The position numbers and the translations under genes were made by a program. A model generated the notes under the pieces. It did no database searches. It was not told where the DNA came from and saw only the letters and a list, made by a program, of their open reading frames with translations. Shown piece by piece: positions 16,145 to 24,740 of a stretch of DNA of 64,000 bases; the stretch's first letter is position 1, and each line of letters starts with the position of its first letter. Source of the stretch: Leadbetterella lacunae. Its GTDB lineage: Bacteria; Bacteroidota; Bacteroidia; Cytophagales; Spirosomataceae. The DNA lies in the NCBI RefSeq assembly GCF_042649125.1, contig NZ_JBHRYQ010000001.1, positions 4,030,001-4,094,000 of the forward strand. Reading direction: 5' to 3'.

Positions 16145-17461
16145 TCAACCAAACATCTTCATTTTTCCGCCTGGAGACATCTTGTTGAATTTCTTCATCA
16201 TCTTTTTCATTTGCTCAAATTGCTTCAGTAGGTTATTCACTTCTTGAATACTTCTACCAGCACCCGATGCTATTCTTTTTCTTCTATTTCCATCAATAAT
16301 GTCGGGCAATTGTCTTTCTTTTGGAGTCATAGACTGTATAATAGACTCAATAGGCTTAAACGAATCATTGCTGATATCTACGTCTTTTACAGCTGCTCCC
16401 ATTCCCGGTATCATGCCCATAACGTCTTTGATATTACCCATTTTTTTGATTTGCTGTAGTTGCCCTAAGAAATCGTTGAGATCAAAATTGTTCTCACGCA
16501 TTTTCTTGTTAAGCTTCTTAGCTTCGTCTTCGTCAAATGCTTGTTGGGCTCTTTCTACCAATGAAATAACGTCACCCATACCCAATATTCTGCTCGCCAT
16601 ACGGTCGGGGTGGAAAACGTCAAGGTCTTCCATTTTCTCTCCCGTACTCATAAACTTGATAGGCTTTTCTACCACAGTACGGATAGATAAGGCAGCACCA
16701 CCACGCGAGTCACCGTCTAATTTGGTAAGTACAACACCGTCAAAATTTAAACGCTCGTTAAATGTTTTGGCAGTATTAACGGCATCTTGACCGGTCATGG
16801 AATCAACCACAAACAATATCTCAGAAGGAGTGATAGCTTTTTTGATGTTTTCTACCTCGGTCATCATGACTTCGTCTACAGCCAAACGACCGGCCGTATC
16901 GACTATTACGATGCTTTTTCCTTTGGCTTTAGCGGCTGCCAAACCATTTCTAGCAATCGAAACTGCGTCTTTGTTTTCTGGTTCGGCGAATACATCTACG
17001 CCTATCTGCTCTCCCAAAACCTGTAGTTGGGTAATGGCAGCAGGTCTGTAAACATCGCAGGCAACTAGCATTACTTGTTTGCCTTGCTTTTTTAGATAGC
17101 TCGCAAATTTTCCTGAGAATGTAGTTTTACCAGAACCTTGAAGACCTGCGATTAATATTACGGCTGGAGATCCTTTAAAGTTGACGGTTTGGGTCATGCC
17201 CCCCATTAGTTCTTGAAGCTCTTCTTGAACTATTTTTACAAAAAGTTGTCCAGGCTCTACAGCAATCATTACCTTACGGTCAATTGCTTTTTGTTTTACC
17301 CTGTCGGTTACGTCTTTGGCTACTTTATAGTTAACATCGGCATCCATTAGAGCCCTGCGAATTTCCTTTACAGTACTCGCAATGTTCACGTCTGTGATTC
17401 TACCCTTACCTTTTAGGGTTTTAAAAGCACCATTTAATTTATCTTGAAGATTCTGAAACAT
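16145..17461 (-). CDS. ffh: Signal recognition particle protein Ffh
   Basis: The SRP54 GTPase that binds signal sequences and 4.5S RNA and delivers ribosomes to FtsY at the membrane. The 438 residues show an N-terminal four-helix domain, the G-domain P-loop GLQGSGKTT (about 107-115), DVYRPAA, DTAGR, TKLDGDSRGG and ALSI segments, then the methionine-rich M domain ending KKFNKMSPGGKMKMFG, shorter at its C-terminus than the E. coli protein. It stands alone, with its own terminator at 16090-16119 and a probable -7 box at 17494-17501. Confidence 0.97.
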   Translation of the reverse strand: MFQNLQDKLNGAFKTLKGKGRITDVNIASTVKEIRRALMDADVNYKVAKDVTDRVKQKAIDRKVMIAVEPGQLFVKIVQEELQELMGGMTQTVNFKGSPAVILIAGLQGSGKTTFSGKFASYLKKQGKQVMLVACDVYRPAAITQLQVLGEQIGVDVFAEPENKDAVSIARNGLAAAKAKGKSIVIVDTAGRLAVDEVMMTEVENIKKAITPSEILFVVDSMTGQDAVNTAKTFNERLNFDGVVLTKLDGDSRGGAALSIRTVVEKPIKFMSTGEKMEDLDVFHPDRMASRILGMGDVISLVERAQQAFDEDEAKKLNKKMRENNFDLNDFLGQLQQIKKMGNIKDVMGMIPGMGAAVKDVDISNDSFKPIESIIQSMTPKERQLPDIIDGNRRKRIASGAGRSIQEVNNLLKQFEQMKKMMKKFNKMSPGGKMKMFG

Positions 17462-17493
17462 ATTATCTTAGTGAAATTCTTTTTCTAAAAACA

Positions 17494-17501
17494 CAAATTT
17501 A
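17494..17501 (-). promoter_or_regulatory. Putative -7 box for ffh
   Basis: On the minus strand TAAATTTG, an exact TAnnTTTG, 32 bases before the ATG. No -33 box was evident. Confidence 0.4.
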
Positions 17502-17605
17502 AGCAATACCAAGGATATACTTGAATATATTGATTCTAAAATTAAATAATACGGATGTCAATTTCTAGGATTCATTTAAATTAATGGCAATTTTAGGTAC
17601 AAAAA

Positions 17606-17631
17606 AACCACCAAGCGTTTGCTCAGTGGTT
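17606..17631 (-). terminator. Terminator of the first paralogous secreted protein gene
   Basis: Stem 17606-17611 with 17626-17631 plus an inner three-pair helix (17614-17616 with 17621-17623) is followed on the minus strand by five or more T's. Confidence 0.65.
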
Positions 17632-17653
17632 ATTTTTAGTTTGTTTGCTAGTC

Positions 17654-18034
17654 TTAGTTAAGCTCAGATACAGTTCTTTTAACTTCAGTACTGATTTTGA
17701 AAGATTTAACAAGTTTCTCTGAACCGTTAGCGATTTCAAAATAGTAGTTTCCGTCAGCTAAATCTGATAAGTCAAATATTTTTGAAAAATCTTCTGATTT
17801 AGAAGCGTATTCTGTATGCATTACGTCACCGTTTTCGTTTTTGATTGTGATAGTTGCTTTGCTTGAAATGTTAGCTACTACCAATTTAAATTTCATTCCC
17901 GCAAGTGGCTTAAGAAGAACTTCGTTTTCGATTGAGTTCAACGTTACGATTTTTAAACCGTCAAATGCGAATGAAGTGTTTGCAGAAAATGATACTCCCA
18001 CCAATACTGCCAATGTTAAAATAAGCTTTTTCAT
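17654..18034 (-). CDS. Small secreted beta-sandwich-like protein, paralogue 1
   Basis: A 126-residue protein with a Sec signal peptide (cleavage near SFA-FDG). The mature part is strand-rich with the pattern MKFKLVVANIS, ATITIKNENGDVMHTEYASKSEDFSKIFDLSDLADGNYYFEI and a C-terminal KSFKIST strand. This last arrangement resembles the C-terminal sandwich units of Bacteroidota surface proteins. It is clearly homologous to the protein at 20462-20836 over its full length. Both are preceded by a matching leader and by the same 44-bp upstream element, so they are probably co-regulated. Function unknown. Confidence 0.75.
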   Translation of the reverse strand: MKKLILTLAVLVGVSFSANTSFAFDGLKIVTLNSIENEVLLKPLAGMKFKLVVANISSKATITIKNENGDVMHTEYASKSEDFSKIFDLSDLADGNYYFEIANGSEKLVKSFKISTEVKRTVSELN

Positions 18035-18111
18035 AATTTTCTTTGTTTTTTAAAGTATTTCTTGTTTTGTTACTAACGTAATTTCTAAAGTATTTTGCTT
18101 TTTTGTTGTTA

Positions 18112-18119
18112 CAAAGGTA
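18112..18119 (-). promoter_or_regulatory. -7 box of paralogue 1
   Basis: On the minus strand TACCTTTG, an exact TAnnTTTG, 77 bases before the ATG. Its position relative to the 44-bp element matches that of paralogue 2. Confidence 0.5.
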
Positions 18120-18191
18120 TATAAGCCACTGTTAACTTGTACGTTAAGATTTTTGTGGTTGGTAAAGTTCTCTACAGGATGCCACGCAAAT

Positions 18192-18235
18192 ATTGGAATA
18201 GTACTATGATTTGAAGAAAAGTGCAAGCATTCATT
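18192..18235 (-). promoter_or_regulatory. 44-bp conserved upstream element, copy 1
   Basis: Matches 21009-21052 without gaps at 35 of 44 positions. It begins with an identical 16-mer that contains the perfect palindrome ATAGTACTAT (18198-18207). It starts 72 bases upstream of the -7 box of paralogue 1. Probably a transcription-factor site. Confidence 0.55.
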
Positions 18236-18641
18236 TAAAAAATACAAGGTTTTTTAAGCTTTTTTGAAAATAAGCAATATTGTTAATTTTATATTTTCAT
18301 ATAACTCAATTGTGCTTTTGAGAAGATTTGTCTTGGAATTATTATATTTCGGAAAGTTGAATAAATTTTGATGTAATATTTGGGTAACATCTGTACCTAT
18401 AAATTTAGTTAGATGCTATAGAAAATGCAATTTTCAAAGTTAGGATTCTTTGTTTTTGTCAAAAGTTGGGTGTAATGAATGCTTATTTATCTACTGCTTT
18501 TTTAAATAAAATGGACTTTAAGTGACTTTTTTCCTAAATAAAAATCATTATTATTGAATTATTTCGTATCTATATTGATTCCATTTCGCTTATTTTTACA
18601 TTCTAATAAAAAAAACGCTTACCTTTTAACGTGCCCTTAAG
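18236..18641. other. Gene-free interval upstream of the OmpA-family gene
   Basis: About 400 AT-rich bases with no protein-like frame on either strand. It must hold the promoter of the OmpA-family gene, but no exact TAnnTTTG with a good partner was found next to the start. Confidence 0.35.
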
Positions 18642-20333
18642 ATGACTAGACAACTAACAACTACTAGAATTCCGCTATTACTACTATTTGTATTATTTAG
18701 CGTGGTCCTTCAAAAACCTTTATTTGCTCAAGAATCTGTTTTTAAAAAAAATGGCTGGGCTATTCAAGGTTCTGGTGGGGTGGATCAATTAAAAAAAGAA
18801 TACGCCAATGGTTATAATAGTAGCCTTCGAAATGGATTTTATGGTGAGCTTGGCGTTCAAAAACTATGGAGGAATGTTGGACTCGAGTTATCCACTAGAT
18901 ATTATGCTAACAAAACACCAAATTTTGACTCAACTGGTATTTCACAAAAAATGCTCAGTCAAGGTTTTTTAGCTTCCGACTTTACACAGAAAAATACTTC
19001 GCTTCAGCGTGCCTCTATCAGCCTTGGGCCAGTGTTTAATTTGCCGTTTCTAAAAGAAAAAGTATTTGTACAAATAAGTGCCTTAGGTGGTGTTTCTGTT
19101 TTTAAAGATGGATTTTCTCTAACAAATGAATCGTCTACTGTTGCGGTTTTAGATAGAGGATATGCTACAAAGTCGTCGCTTACGCCAAGTGGGCGAGCCA
19201 ATTTTAAGATAGGCTATAACATTACTCAAAAAATAGCCATAGCGGCTAATGCGTATTATACCTATTATTTTAATTCAAGTCAATCAAGTGCTTTTTATGA
19301 TATAAATAAAGCCCAAGTAGAAAACACAACCTATAGTAATAGTTCATATGGAGCAGGTTTAACTTTAAGCTATAATTTTGGTAAAAAGACGGTGGTTGAG
19401 TCAAAGAAATTGGCACCCGTCATTCCTCAAAAAATGGTGAATGTAACCATGCGAGATATTCAAACGGGAGAGCCATTAGTAAATGCCAAGGTAAAACTAA
19501 TGGGTGATAATGGTAAAATATTTAATTCGGTTACAAACGAACTTGGAGAGGCGGTTTTTGATAGTATTCCACAAGCCAGATATCGCATAACAGGTTTGCT
19601 TAATGACATCGCCAGCACCGAAGAGGAGATTTTTCCTACGCAGTTTGACTTACCAGGGAAAGGAATCTATTTAAAACTAGACCATAACGACCCAAGGTTT
19701 ACACTTAAAGGATTTACCGTAAACAAAACTACTCAACTCAGAGAAGGAAAAGTATATGTGGTGTTAACAAACCTCAAAACCAACGTGGTAAAGCAAGTGG
19801 TTTCTGAGCAAGGGACAGGCGAGTTTAGTTTTCAAATAGAAGGAGACACAGACTATTCGGTCTTTGGAAGAAAAGACATGTATATTTCTGAAATAGAAAA
19901 TGCAAGTACCAAAGGTTTGGAAAGGAGCACGGTTTTGTATGTTAAACTGGCGTTACCTTTAGAGCAAGCTGAGACTGGAAAGGTGATAAAATTAGAAAAT
20001 ATATACTATGACCTAGATAAGGCCGATATTAGAGAAGACGCTTCGCGTGATTTAAATAAGTTGGTGCAGTTTATGGTTGATAATCCAAATGCTAAAATTG
20101 AGTTAAATGCCCATACCGACTCACGAGGAACAGCTGAATATAACATGATTTTATCTCAAAAAAGAGCCGAAAGTGTGGTAGAGTTTTTGACGAATCATGG
20201 AATTTCTTCAAATCGACTAATAGCCCGTGGTTATGGAGAAAGCAAACTTACCAATGCCTGTGCAGACGGCATACCATGCAGCGAGGAGTTTCACCAAGCA
20301 AACCGCCGTACCGAATTTATGGTGATTGAATAA
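18642..20333 (+). CDS. OmpA-family outer-membrane protein with Peg-type middle domain
   Basis: A 563-residue protein with a signal peptide (to LFAQ). The N-terminal half is a probable barrel (repeated aromatic strands up to LSYNFGKK, about 270). A carboxypeptidase-regulatory-like domain follows (MVNVTMRDIQTGEPLVNAKV, about 283-345), then a second sandwich domain. The C-terminal OmpA peptidoglycan-binding domain runs from about 446 to 563, with IYYDLDKADIREDA, NAHTDSRG and NRRTEF. It probably anchors the outer membrane to the cell wall. It is flanked by the two paralogous small secreted proteins on the opposite strand, which suggests a shared envelope role, an inference only. Confidence 0.88.
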   Translation: MTRQLTTTRIPLLLLFVLFSVVLQKPLFAQESVFKKNGWAIQGSGGVDQLKKEYANGYNSSLRNGFYGELGVQKLWRNVGLELSTRYYANKTPNFDSTGISQKMLSQGFLASDFTQKNTSLQRASISLGPVFNLPFLKEKVFVQISALGGVSVFKDGFSLTNESSTVAVLDRGYATKSSLTPSGRANFKIGYNITQKIAIAANAYYTYYFNSSQSSAFYDINKAQVENTTYSNSSYGAGLTLSYNFGKKTVVESKKLAPVIPQKMVNVTMRDIQTGEPLVNAKVKLMGDNGKIFNSVTNELGEAVFDSIPQARYRITGLLNDIASTEEEIFPTQFDLPGKGIYLKLDHNDPRFTLKGFTVNKTTQLREGKVYVVLTNLKTNVVKQVVSEQGTGEFSFQIEGDTDYSVFGRKDMYISEIENASTKGLERSTVLYVKLALPLEQAETGKVIKLENIYYDLDKADIREDASRDLNKLVQFMVDNPNAKIELNAHTDSRGTAEYNMILSQKRAESVVEFLTNHGISSNRLIARGYGESKLTNACADGIPCSEEFHQANRRTEFMVIE

Positions 20334-20380
20334 AATATTTGCTCCGGAGATTATAAAATTTAGAATAGCATTAAAACATA

Positions 20381-20413
20381 AAAGAGCCCACTGAGAAATC
20401 AGTTGGGCTCTTT
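20381..20413. terminator. Strong bidirectional terminator
   Basis: 14 paired bases (20381-20394 with 20399-20413, one bulged T) with a GAAA loop. Followed by five T's on the plus strand, and by T's on the minus strand. It separates the OmpA-family gene from paralogue 2. Confidence 0.9.
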
Positions 20414-20461
20414 TTCAAAGGTTTCAAGTTTCGGTAAATCCTACTTTAACTATCTAGTTGC

Positions 20462-20836
20462 TTACTGAGGTGTAGCAGTTCTAGTGGTTTTTGTAGAGAT
20501 TTGAAAAGGCTTAATCATCTTTTCGCTACCTGATACTACTTCGAAGTAATAACTTCCATCTGGCAACGCAGATAAATCAAATACTTTTAAAAATGAGCCG
20601 CTTTTAGAGACATATTCCACATGGAAAACTTCCCCTTTTTCGTCCTTTAAATATATGCTTGATTTATTCTGAAGATTGTCTGCTTCTAATTTGAATTTTA
20701 AGCCCTGTAGAGCTTTCACTTTTAAATCGCCTTTTGCTTCTGTAAGCGAAACGATTTTCATGTCATTGTTTGCGAGCGTGGTAGTGGCAGCTGATACTCC
20801 CATCAAGACTGCTACTGTTAACATTAACTTTTTCAT
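20462..20836 (-). CDS. Small secreted beta-sandwich-like protein, paralogue 2
   Basis: A 124-residue homologue of the 17654-18034 protein. Shared features include MKKL(I/M)LT signal peptides, LKFKLEADNLQNKS, IYLKDEKGEVFHVEYVSKSGSFLKVFDLSALPDGSYYFEV, and the KPFQIST terminal strand. The two differ at many sites, so the duplication is not recent. The leader before the ATG (AAACAAAGAAAATT) is identical in both. A full promoter lies at 20928-20959 and the 44-bp element at 21009-21052. Function unknown. Co-regulation with paralogue 1 is likely. Confidence 0.75.
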   Translation of the reverse strand: MKKLMLTVAVLMGVSAATTTLANNDMKIVSLTEAKGDLKVKALQGLKFKLEADNLQNKSSIYLKDEKGEVFHVEYVSKSGSFLKVFDLSALPDGSYYFEVVSGSEKMIKPFQISTKTTRTATPQ

Positions 20837-20927
20837 AATTTTCTTTGTTTGTTTTCTTTTTCGGAAAAATTTTAATCTTAGTTTATTACTTAGTTTATTT
20901 TGCCGTATCTGAAAACCTTTGATGTTG

Positions 20928-20959
20928 CAAACTTACGCAACAAATTGAATACGTGTCAA
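20928..20959 (-). promoter_or_regulatory. Promoter of paralogue 2
   Basis: On the minus strand: TTG at 20959-20957, 21 bases, then TAAGTTTG at 20935-20928 (exact TAnnTTTG). The leader is about 85 bases. Confidence 0.6.
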
Positions 20960-21008
20960 TTAAGAAAATGTTAAGTCGGTAATGTTCATCGTTAGGTGCT
21001 ATGGTGAA

Positions 21009-21052
21009 ATTGGAATAGTACTATAGTTAGTTCAAAAGTGATAGCATTCGTT
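21009..21052 (-). promoter_or_regulatory. 44-bp conserved upstream element, copy 2
   Basis: Ungapped match to 18192-18235 (35 of 44). Palindrome ATAGTACTAT at 21015-21024. It begins 73 bases upstream of the -7 box, against 72 in copy 1. The constant spacing argues for a functional operator. Confidence 0.55.
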
Positions 21053-21233
21053 AGAAACGTCCAATTTTTTTGCCAAAATCTATCGTGTTGCTTTTTGTAG
21101 AAGACTAAGAAAAGTGTAGCACTATGATTTTAGAAAGTTAAAAATCATATTCAAATAGTCCTAAAAATGATTTTTTGCTATTTTTTGAATTAAATAAAAG
21201 TCTCAAAAAAAGTTTAATTCTATAAAAAAACGC

Positions 21234-22739
21234 TCAAGGTTTTTGGGTCAAAATAGCCAAACACATTCGTATTCCTTCTTCATAATTTCCCACACGAAGG
21301 TTTTCATTGGGGCCATGAATGTTATTGTCAGGGTTTGGAATACGGATAGAGACTGCTGGCACTTGCAAGGTTTCTATAAACGACGCCATAGGCTGCGAAC
21401 CTCCGGTGAGCCTTACTTTTACATGCCTATCCACTGCTCTGTCCATGGAATTGCTTAGCCAAGTACCTATCGGTGATTCCATGGGCGTTCTAAATGGCAG
21501 CGAACCTTCTTTTATTTCAAAATTAGCGAGTAGGGGATATTTAGCTCTTTGCTCGTCTGTGGGCAGCCCTTTAACAATCGTGACTCCAGACGCAATCAGA
21601 TATTCACGTAATAAATTCAGTTGCCTCTCTCCAGGAGTTTCTGGTACTAACCTCATGTCTATTTCGGCTATTGCCAGGTTTGGTATCGTGGTTCTGACTT
21701 CTTTGCCTACCCATGCCGACCGCAAACCTCTAATGTTTAAACTCGGGTATTGCATGGCTTCTTGGTAGCTGTCTCCTACTTTTTCTTCTTGTGCTATGCC
21801 AAGTCTCTGGTTTAGCGAGTCTTTGTTTTCGGGTACCAAGGCAAAGCCTTTCTTGTCTTCATCGCTTATGAGCACCCCATCATAAAAACCAGGAATGGTT
21901 ACTTTGCCGTCTTTGTCTTTCATGCCTGCCAAAAGTTGAGCTAATTTGAAAGCCGGATTAGGGGCATAGTTTCCGTATTGGCCGCTGTGTAGGTTTTCTT
22001 TGGCTCCATATACTGTTAGAGTAGCGGTAGCTATTCCTCTTGCACCAAACATTAGCGTGGGTATATTTGAGATGTGTCGCGTACCATCCATTATCATTAA
22101 TCGGTCAGCTAAAAGTAGCTCTCGGTGGCTTTCTACCAGTTCAGCAATAGTGGGGGAGCTGAGTTCCTCCTGAAAATCCATGATAATTTTAATGTTAAAA
22201 TCAGGACTGATATTTTTTTCTTTACAAATTTTTAGTGCGGTAATAAAACACATGGCTGGGCCTTTGGAGTCAGAAGCCGAGCGTGCAAATATTTTATAAT
22301 TTGGGTCAATGCCTTTTTGACTTAAAGTTTCCCAGGAAATTTTATTTCCGAAGGCATCTTTTAGTTGAGGCACAAAGGGGCTCTCTTGATCCCAAGCCGT
22401 GGGGTCTACAGGTTGCCCGTCTATTTGAAGGTAAAACAAAACGTTAGGGAGGTTTTTGTTTCTTATTTTTTCAGCATATAAATGCGGAATTCCTCTCGAA
22501 ACTATGGTTTGCGTATTAAATCCAAGTTTTTTGAAGGTGCTGTCGCACCACCTAAGGTTTTGGTTTATTTGGTCGGGGTAGTTGCCGTCGTTAGGTAATT
22601 TCAAAAACTCCTTATAAGTGTTTAAAGAGCCCAAAAGTTCTGATTTTGTATAATCATTGATTTGTTTTTTGTTTAAAAGCTGCGAATAGCTTGTGGTACA
22701 AAACAGAAGAAAGACGAAAGGGCTTAAGATTTTAAACAT
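21234..22739 (-). CDS. Secreted M20-family metallopeptidase
   Basis: A 501-residue protein with a Sec signal (FVFLLFCTTSYSQ), so probably a periplasmic di- or aminopeptidase-type enzyme. M20 landmarks are DSKGP (metal-ligand Asp region), FQEELSSP (catalytic and metal Glu), a dimerisation-domain His in KENLHSGQYGNYAPNP, and the last ligand region NIHGPNENL. The first metal-ligand motif, usually GHYDGQPVDP, reads LQIDGQPVDP, so the expected His is Gln. That may alter metal binding or mark a subfamily. It is divergent from matB with a 155-bp gap. The substrate is unknown. Confidence 0.88.
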   Translation of the reverse strand: MFKILSPFVFLLFCTTSYSQLLNKKQINDYTKSELLGSLNTYKEFLKLPNDGNYPDQINQNLRWCDSTFKKLGFNTQTIVSRGIPHLYAEKIRNKNLPNVLFYLQIDGQPVDPTAWDQESPFVPQLKDAFGNKISWETLSQKGIDPNYKIFARSASDSKGPAMCFITALKICKEKNISPDFNIKIIMDFQEELSSPTIAELVESHRELLLADRLMIMDGTRHISNIPTLMFGARGIATATLTVYGAKENLHSGQYGNYAPNPAFKLAQLLAGMKDKDGKVTIPGFYDGVLISDEDKKGFALVPENKDSLNQRLGIAQEEKVGDSYQEAMQYPSLNIRGLRSAWVGKEVRTTIPNLAIAEIDMRLVPETPGERQLNLLREYLIASGVTIVKGLPTDEQRAKYPLLANFEIKEGSLPFRTPMESPIGTWLSNSMDRAVDRHVKVRLTGGSQPMASFIETLQVPAVSIRIPNPDNNIHGPNENLRVGNYEEGIRMCLAILTQKP

Positions 22740-22894
22740 GGGTTAGGAATAAATATTTACTTGAATTTAGCTTTACTTTTTGTTTTTTTTCGAAAAAATC
22801 TCCGAATTATTTAAAAGGGCAATTTCAAAACAGGTCACTTTTTTGAAAATAAACCTATAAATTGGGTATTCAATTCAATCAATACTATTTAAAT

Positions 22895-24376
22895 ATGCTG
22901 CAAATCGTTGAGAATGCGAAGAATCATTTGTCGAACATCGCAATTAAAAGTAACGAACTAAGTTACACCTATCAAGATCTTTTAACTGTCTCTCAAAAAT
23001 ATGCTACAGGTCTATTGGCCGATTCAAAAAATCTAATGGGTGCCCGAGTGGCATTTATGGTTGACCCTGGGTTTGATTATGTCGCCATTCAATGGGCCAT
23101 TTGGCAAGCAGGCGGGGTGGCAGTGCCGCTTTGCATCAGTTATCCTTTGCCCTCGCTACGGTATGTTTTAGAAGACACCGGTGCAGCTATTGTGATTGCT
23201 ACGCCCAATTATGAAGAAGTACTGAAGCCTTTAATCGAAGAAAAAACATTTAGATTTGTTTCAAATGAAGAGTTAAGTAAAGCTCAGGCAGCTGAGTTGC
23301 CAGAAATAAGTCGCGACCAAAACGCGATGATACTTTACACAAGTGGTACCACAAGTTTACCCAAAGGCGTGGTTACTACCCATAAAAACTTGGAGGCACA
23401 AATTAGCACTTTGGTGAGTTTTTGGGAATGGTCAGCCAAAGACCATACACTTTGTATTTTGCCACTTCACCATGTGCATGGCATTGTAAATGTGATTTCG
23501 TGTGCGTTGTGGTCAGGAGCCGCGGTTGAGTTTATGGAGAAGTTTAGTCCAGCAGCTGTTTTTGATGTTTTCATGAAAAATGAATTGAATGTTTTCATGG
23601 CTGTGCCCACCATTTACTATAAACTGATAACTTATTGGGAGCAGCAAAATGAAGAAACCAAGGTCGAGATATTCAAGAACTTATCTGCTTTCAGACTAAT
23701 GGTTTCGGGTTCTGCGGCATTGCCGGTTTCGGTTATGGAAAAATGGAAAACGATATCAGGGCATACGCTTTTGGAGCGTTACGGTATGACAGAAATAGGC
23801 ATGGGGGTTTCTAACCCTTACAACGGAGAGCGGAAAGCCGGATATATTGGGCAGCCATTGCCCGGAGTTTCAGTAATATTGGTAGACGAAGATTATAAAG
23901 AAGTGGAGATGGGGCAGCCCGGCGAAATTTTAATAAAAGGCGATAACGTGTTTAAAGAATATTGGGGTAAACCCGAGGCAACTCAAAAAGCATTTACTCC
24001 AGACGGATGGTTTAAGACAGGCGATGTGGCGGTTTATGAAGAAGGATATTTGAAAATACTGGGGAGAGACTCTATCGATATTATCAAGTCGGGCGGATAT
24101 AAAATATCGGCTTTAGAGATAGAGGAAGTACTAAGAAAACACCCTGAAATCAAAGATTGTGCGGTTATAGGCGTGCCAAACGAAGAATGGGGTGAGCTTG
24201 TAGCAGCGGCCGTAGTTTTAAACAATCAAAACATTAACACAGATGAACTTAATGATTGGATTCGCGATTTGATGCCTGCTTACAAAACACCGCGTAAATA
24301 CTTGGTCATTGAAGATTTGCCAAGAAATGCAATGGGCAAAGTGACCAAGAATGACCTCAAAACCCTATTTAAATAA
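22895..24376 (+). CDS. matB: Malonyl-CoA synthetase-like acyl-CoA ligase (MatB type)
   Basis: A 493-residue ANL-superfamily enzyme that probably activates malonate to malonyl-CoA with ATP. The start is ATG 22895; the frame extends to a TTG at 22862. Motifs are ILYTSGTTSLPKGVV (adenylation loop), LPLHHVHG, LLERYGMTEIGMG, GWFKTGDVA, GRDSIDIIKSGGYKIS and the C-terminal lysine in NAMGKVTK. The malonate assignment comes mainly from the downstream genes madL and madM, seven bases away. By sequence alone another short acid is possible. No decarboxylase is present, so the malonyl-CoA would feed fatty-acid synthesis or a decarboxylase elsewhere. Confidence 0.85.
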   Translation: MLQIVENAKNHLSNIAIKSNELSYTYQDLLTVSQKYATGLLADSKNLMGARVAFMVDPGFDYVAIQWAIWQAGGVAVPLCISYPLPSLRYVLEDTGAAIVIATPNYEEVLKPLIEEKTFRFVSNEELSKAQAAELPEISRDQNAMILYTSGTTSLPKGVVTTHKNLEAQISTLVSFWEWSAKDHTLCILPLHHVHGIVNVISCALWSGAAVEFMEKFSPAAVFDVFMKNELNVFMAVPTIYYKLITYWEQQNEETKVEIFKNLSAFRLMVSGSAALPVSVMEKWKTISGHTLLERYGMTEIGMGVSNPYNGERKAGYIGQPLPGVSVILVDEDYKEVEMGQPGEILIKGDNVFKEYWGKPEATQKAFTPDGWFKTGDVAVYEEGYLKILGRDSIDIIKSGGYKISALEIEEVLRKHPEIKDCAVIGVPNEEWGELVAAAVVLNNQNINTDELNDWIRDLMPAYKTPRKYLVIEDLPRNAMGKVTKNDLKTLFK

Positions 24377-24383
24377 AATCTAA

Positions 24384-24740
24384 ATGATCATTTACGGTGT
24401 AGGAATCTTGGCTTTTTCGTTTTTGATGGGGCAGTTTATTGGCGAATCGCTTGGGCATTGGCTCGGGATTAATGCCAATGTAGGTGGCGTGGGCTTTGCC
24501 ATGCTCATTTTGCTAACAATCAAAGAATGGTTTTTGAAAAAAGGATGGCTCGATAGTGCTTTTGAACAAGGCGTTGACTTTTGGAGCAAAATGTATATTC
24601 CAGTGGTTATCGCGATGTCAGCTTCTCAAAATGTCAAATTGGCGGTATCGAGTGGCTTTTTGGCCATAATAGTAGGGGTGTTGCCTGTATTTTTGGGTTT
24701 TGTATTATTTCCATTTTTGTTTAAAAAAGAAGTAATATGA
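24384..24740 (+). CDS. madL: Malonate transporter subunit MadL
   Basis: A 118-residue membrane protein with about four hydrophobic segments and the MadL-type motifs IIYGVGILAFSFLMGQFIGE and the central NVGGVGFAM. With MadM it forms a sodium-dependent malonate carrier in characterised systems. It is seven bases after matB and overlaps madM by four bases (ATGA at 24737-24740), showing tight coupling. Confidence 0.92.
   Translation: MIIYGVGILAFSFLMGQFIGESLGHWLGINANVGGVGFAMLILLTIKEWFLKKGWLDSAFEQGVDFWSKMYIPVVIAMSASQNVKLAVSSGFLAIIVGVLPVFLGFVLFPFLFKKEVI

Noticed and set aside
18050..18247. 65-residue minus-strand frame in front of paralogue 1
   Set aside because: It lies across the promoter and 44-bp element, has no protein-like pattern and no sensible start context.
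21140..21175. AT-rich inverted repeat after the M20 gene
   Set aside because: Nine A-T-rich pairs, no T run in the M20 direction and a long loop; too weak to call a terminator.
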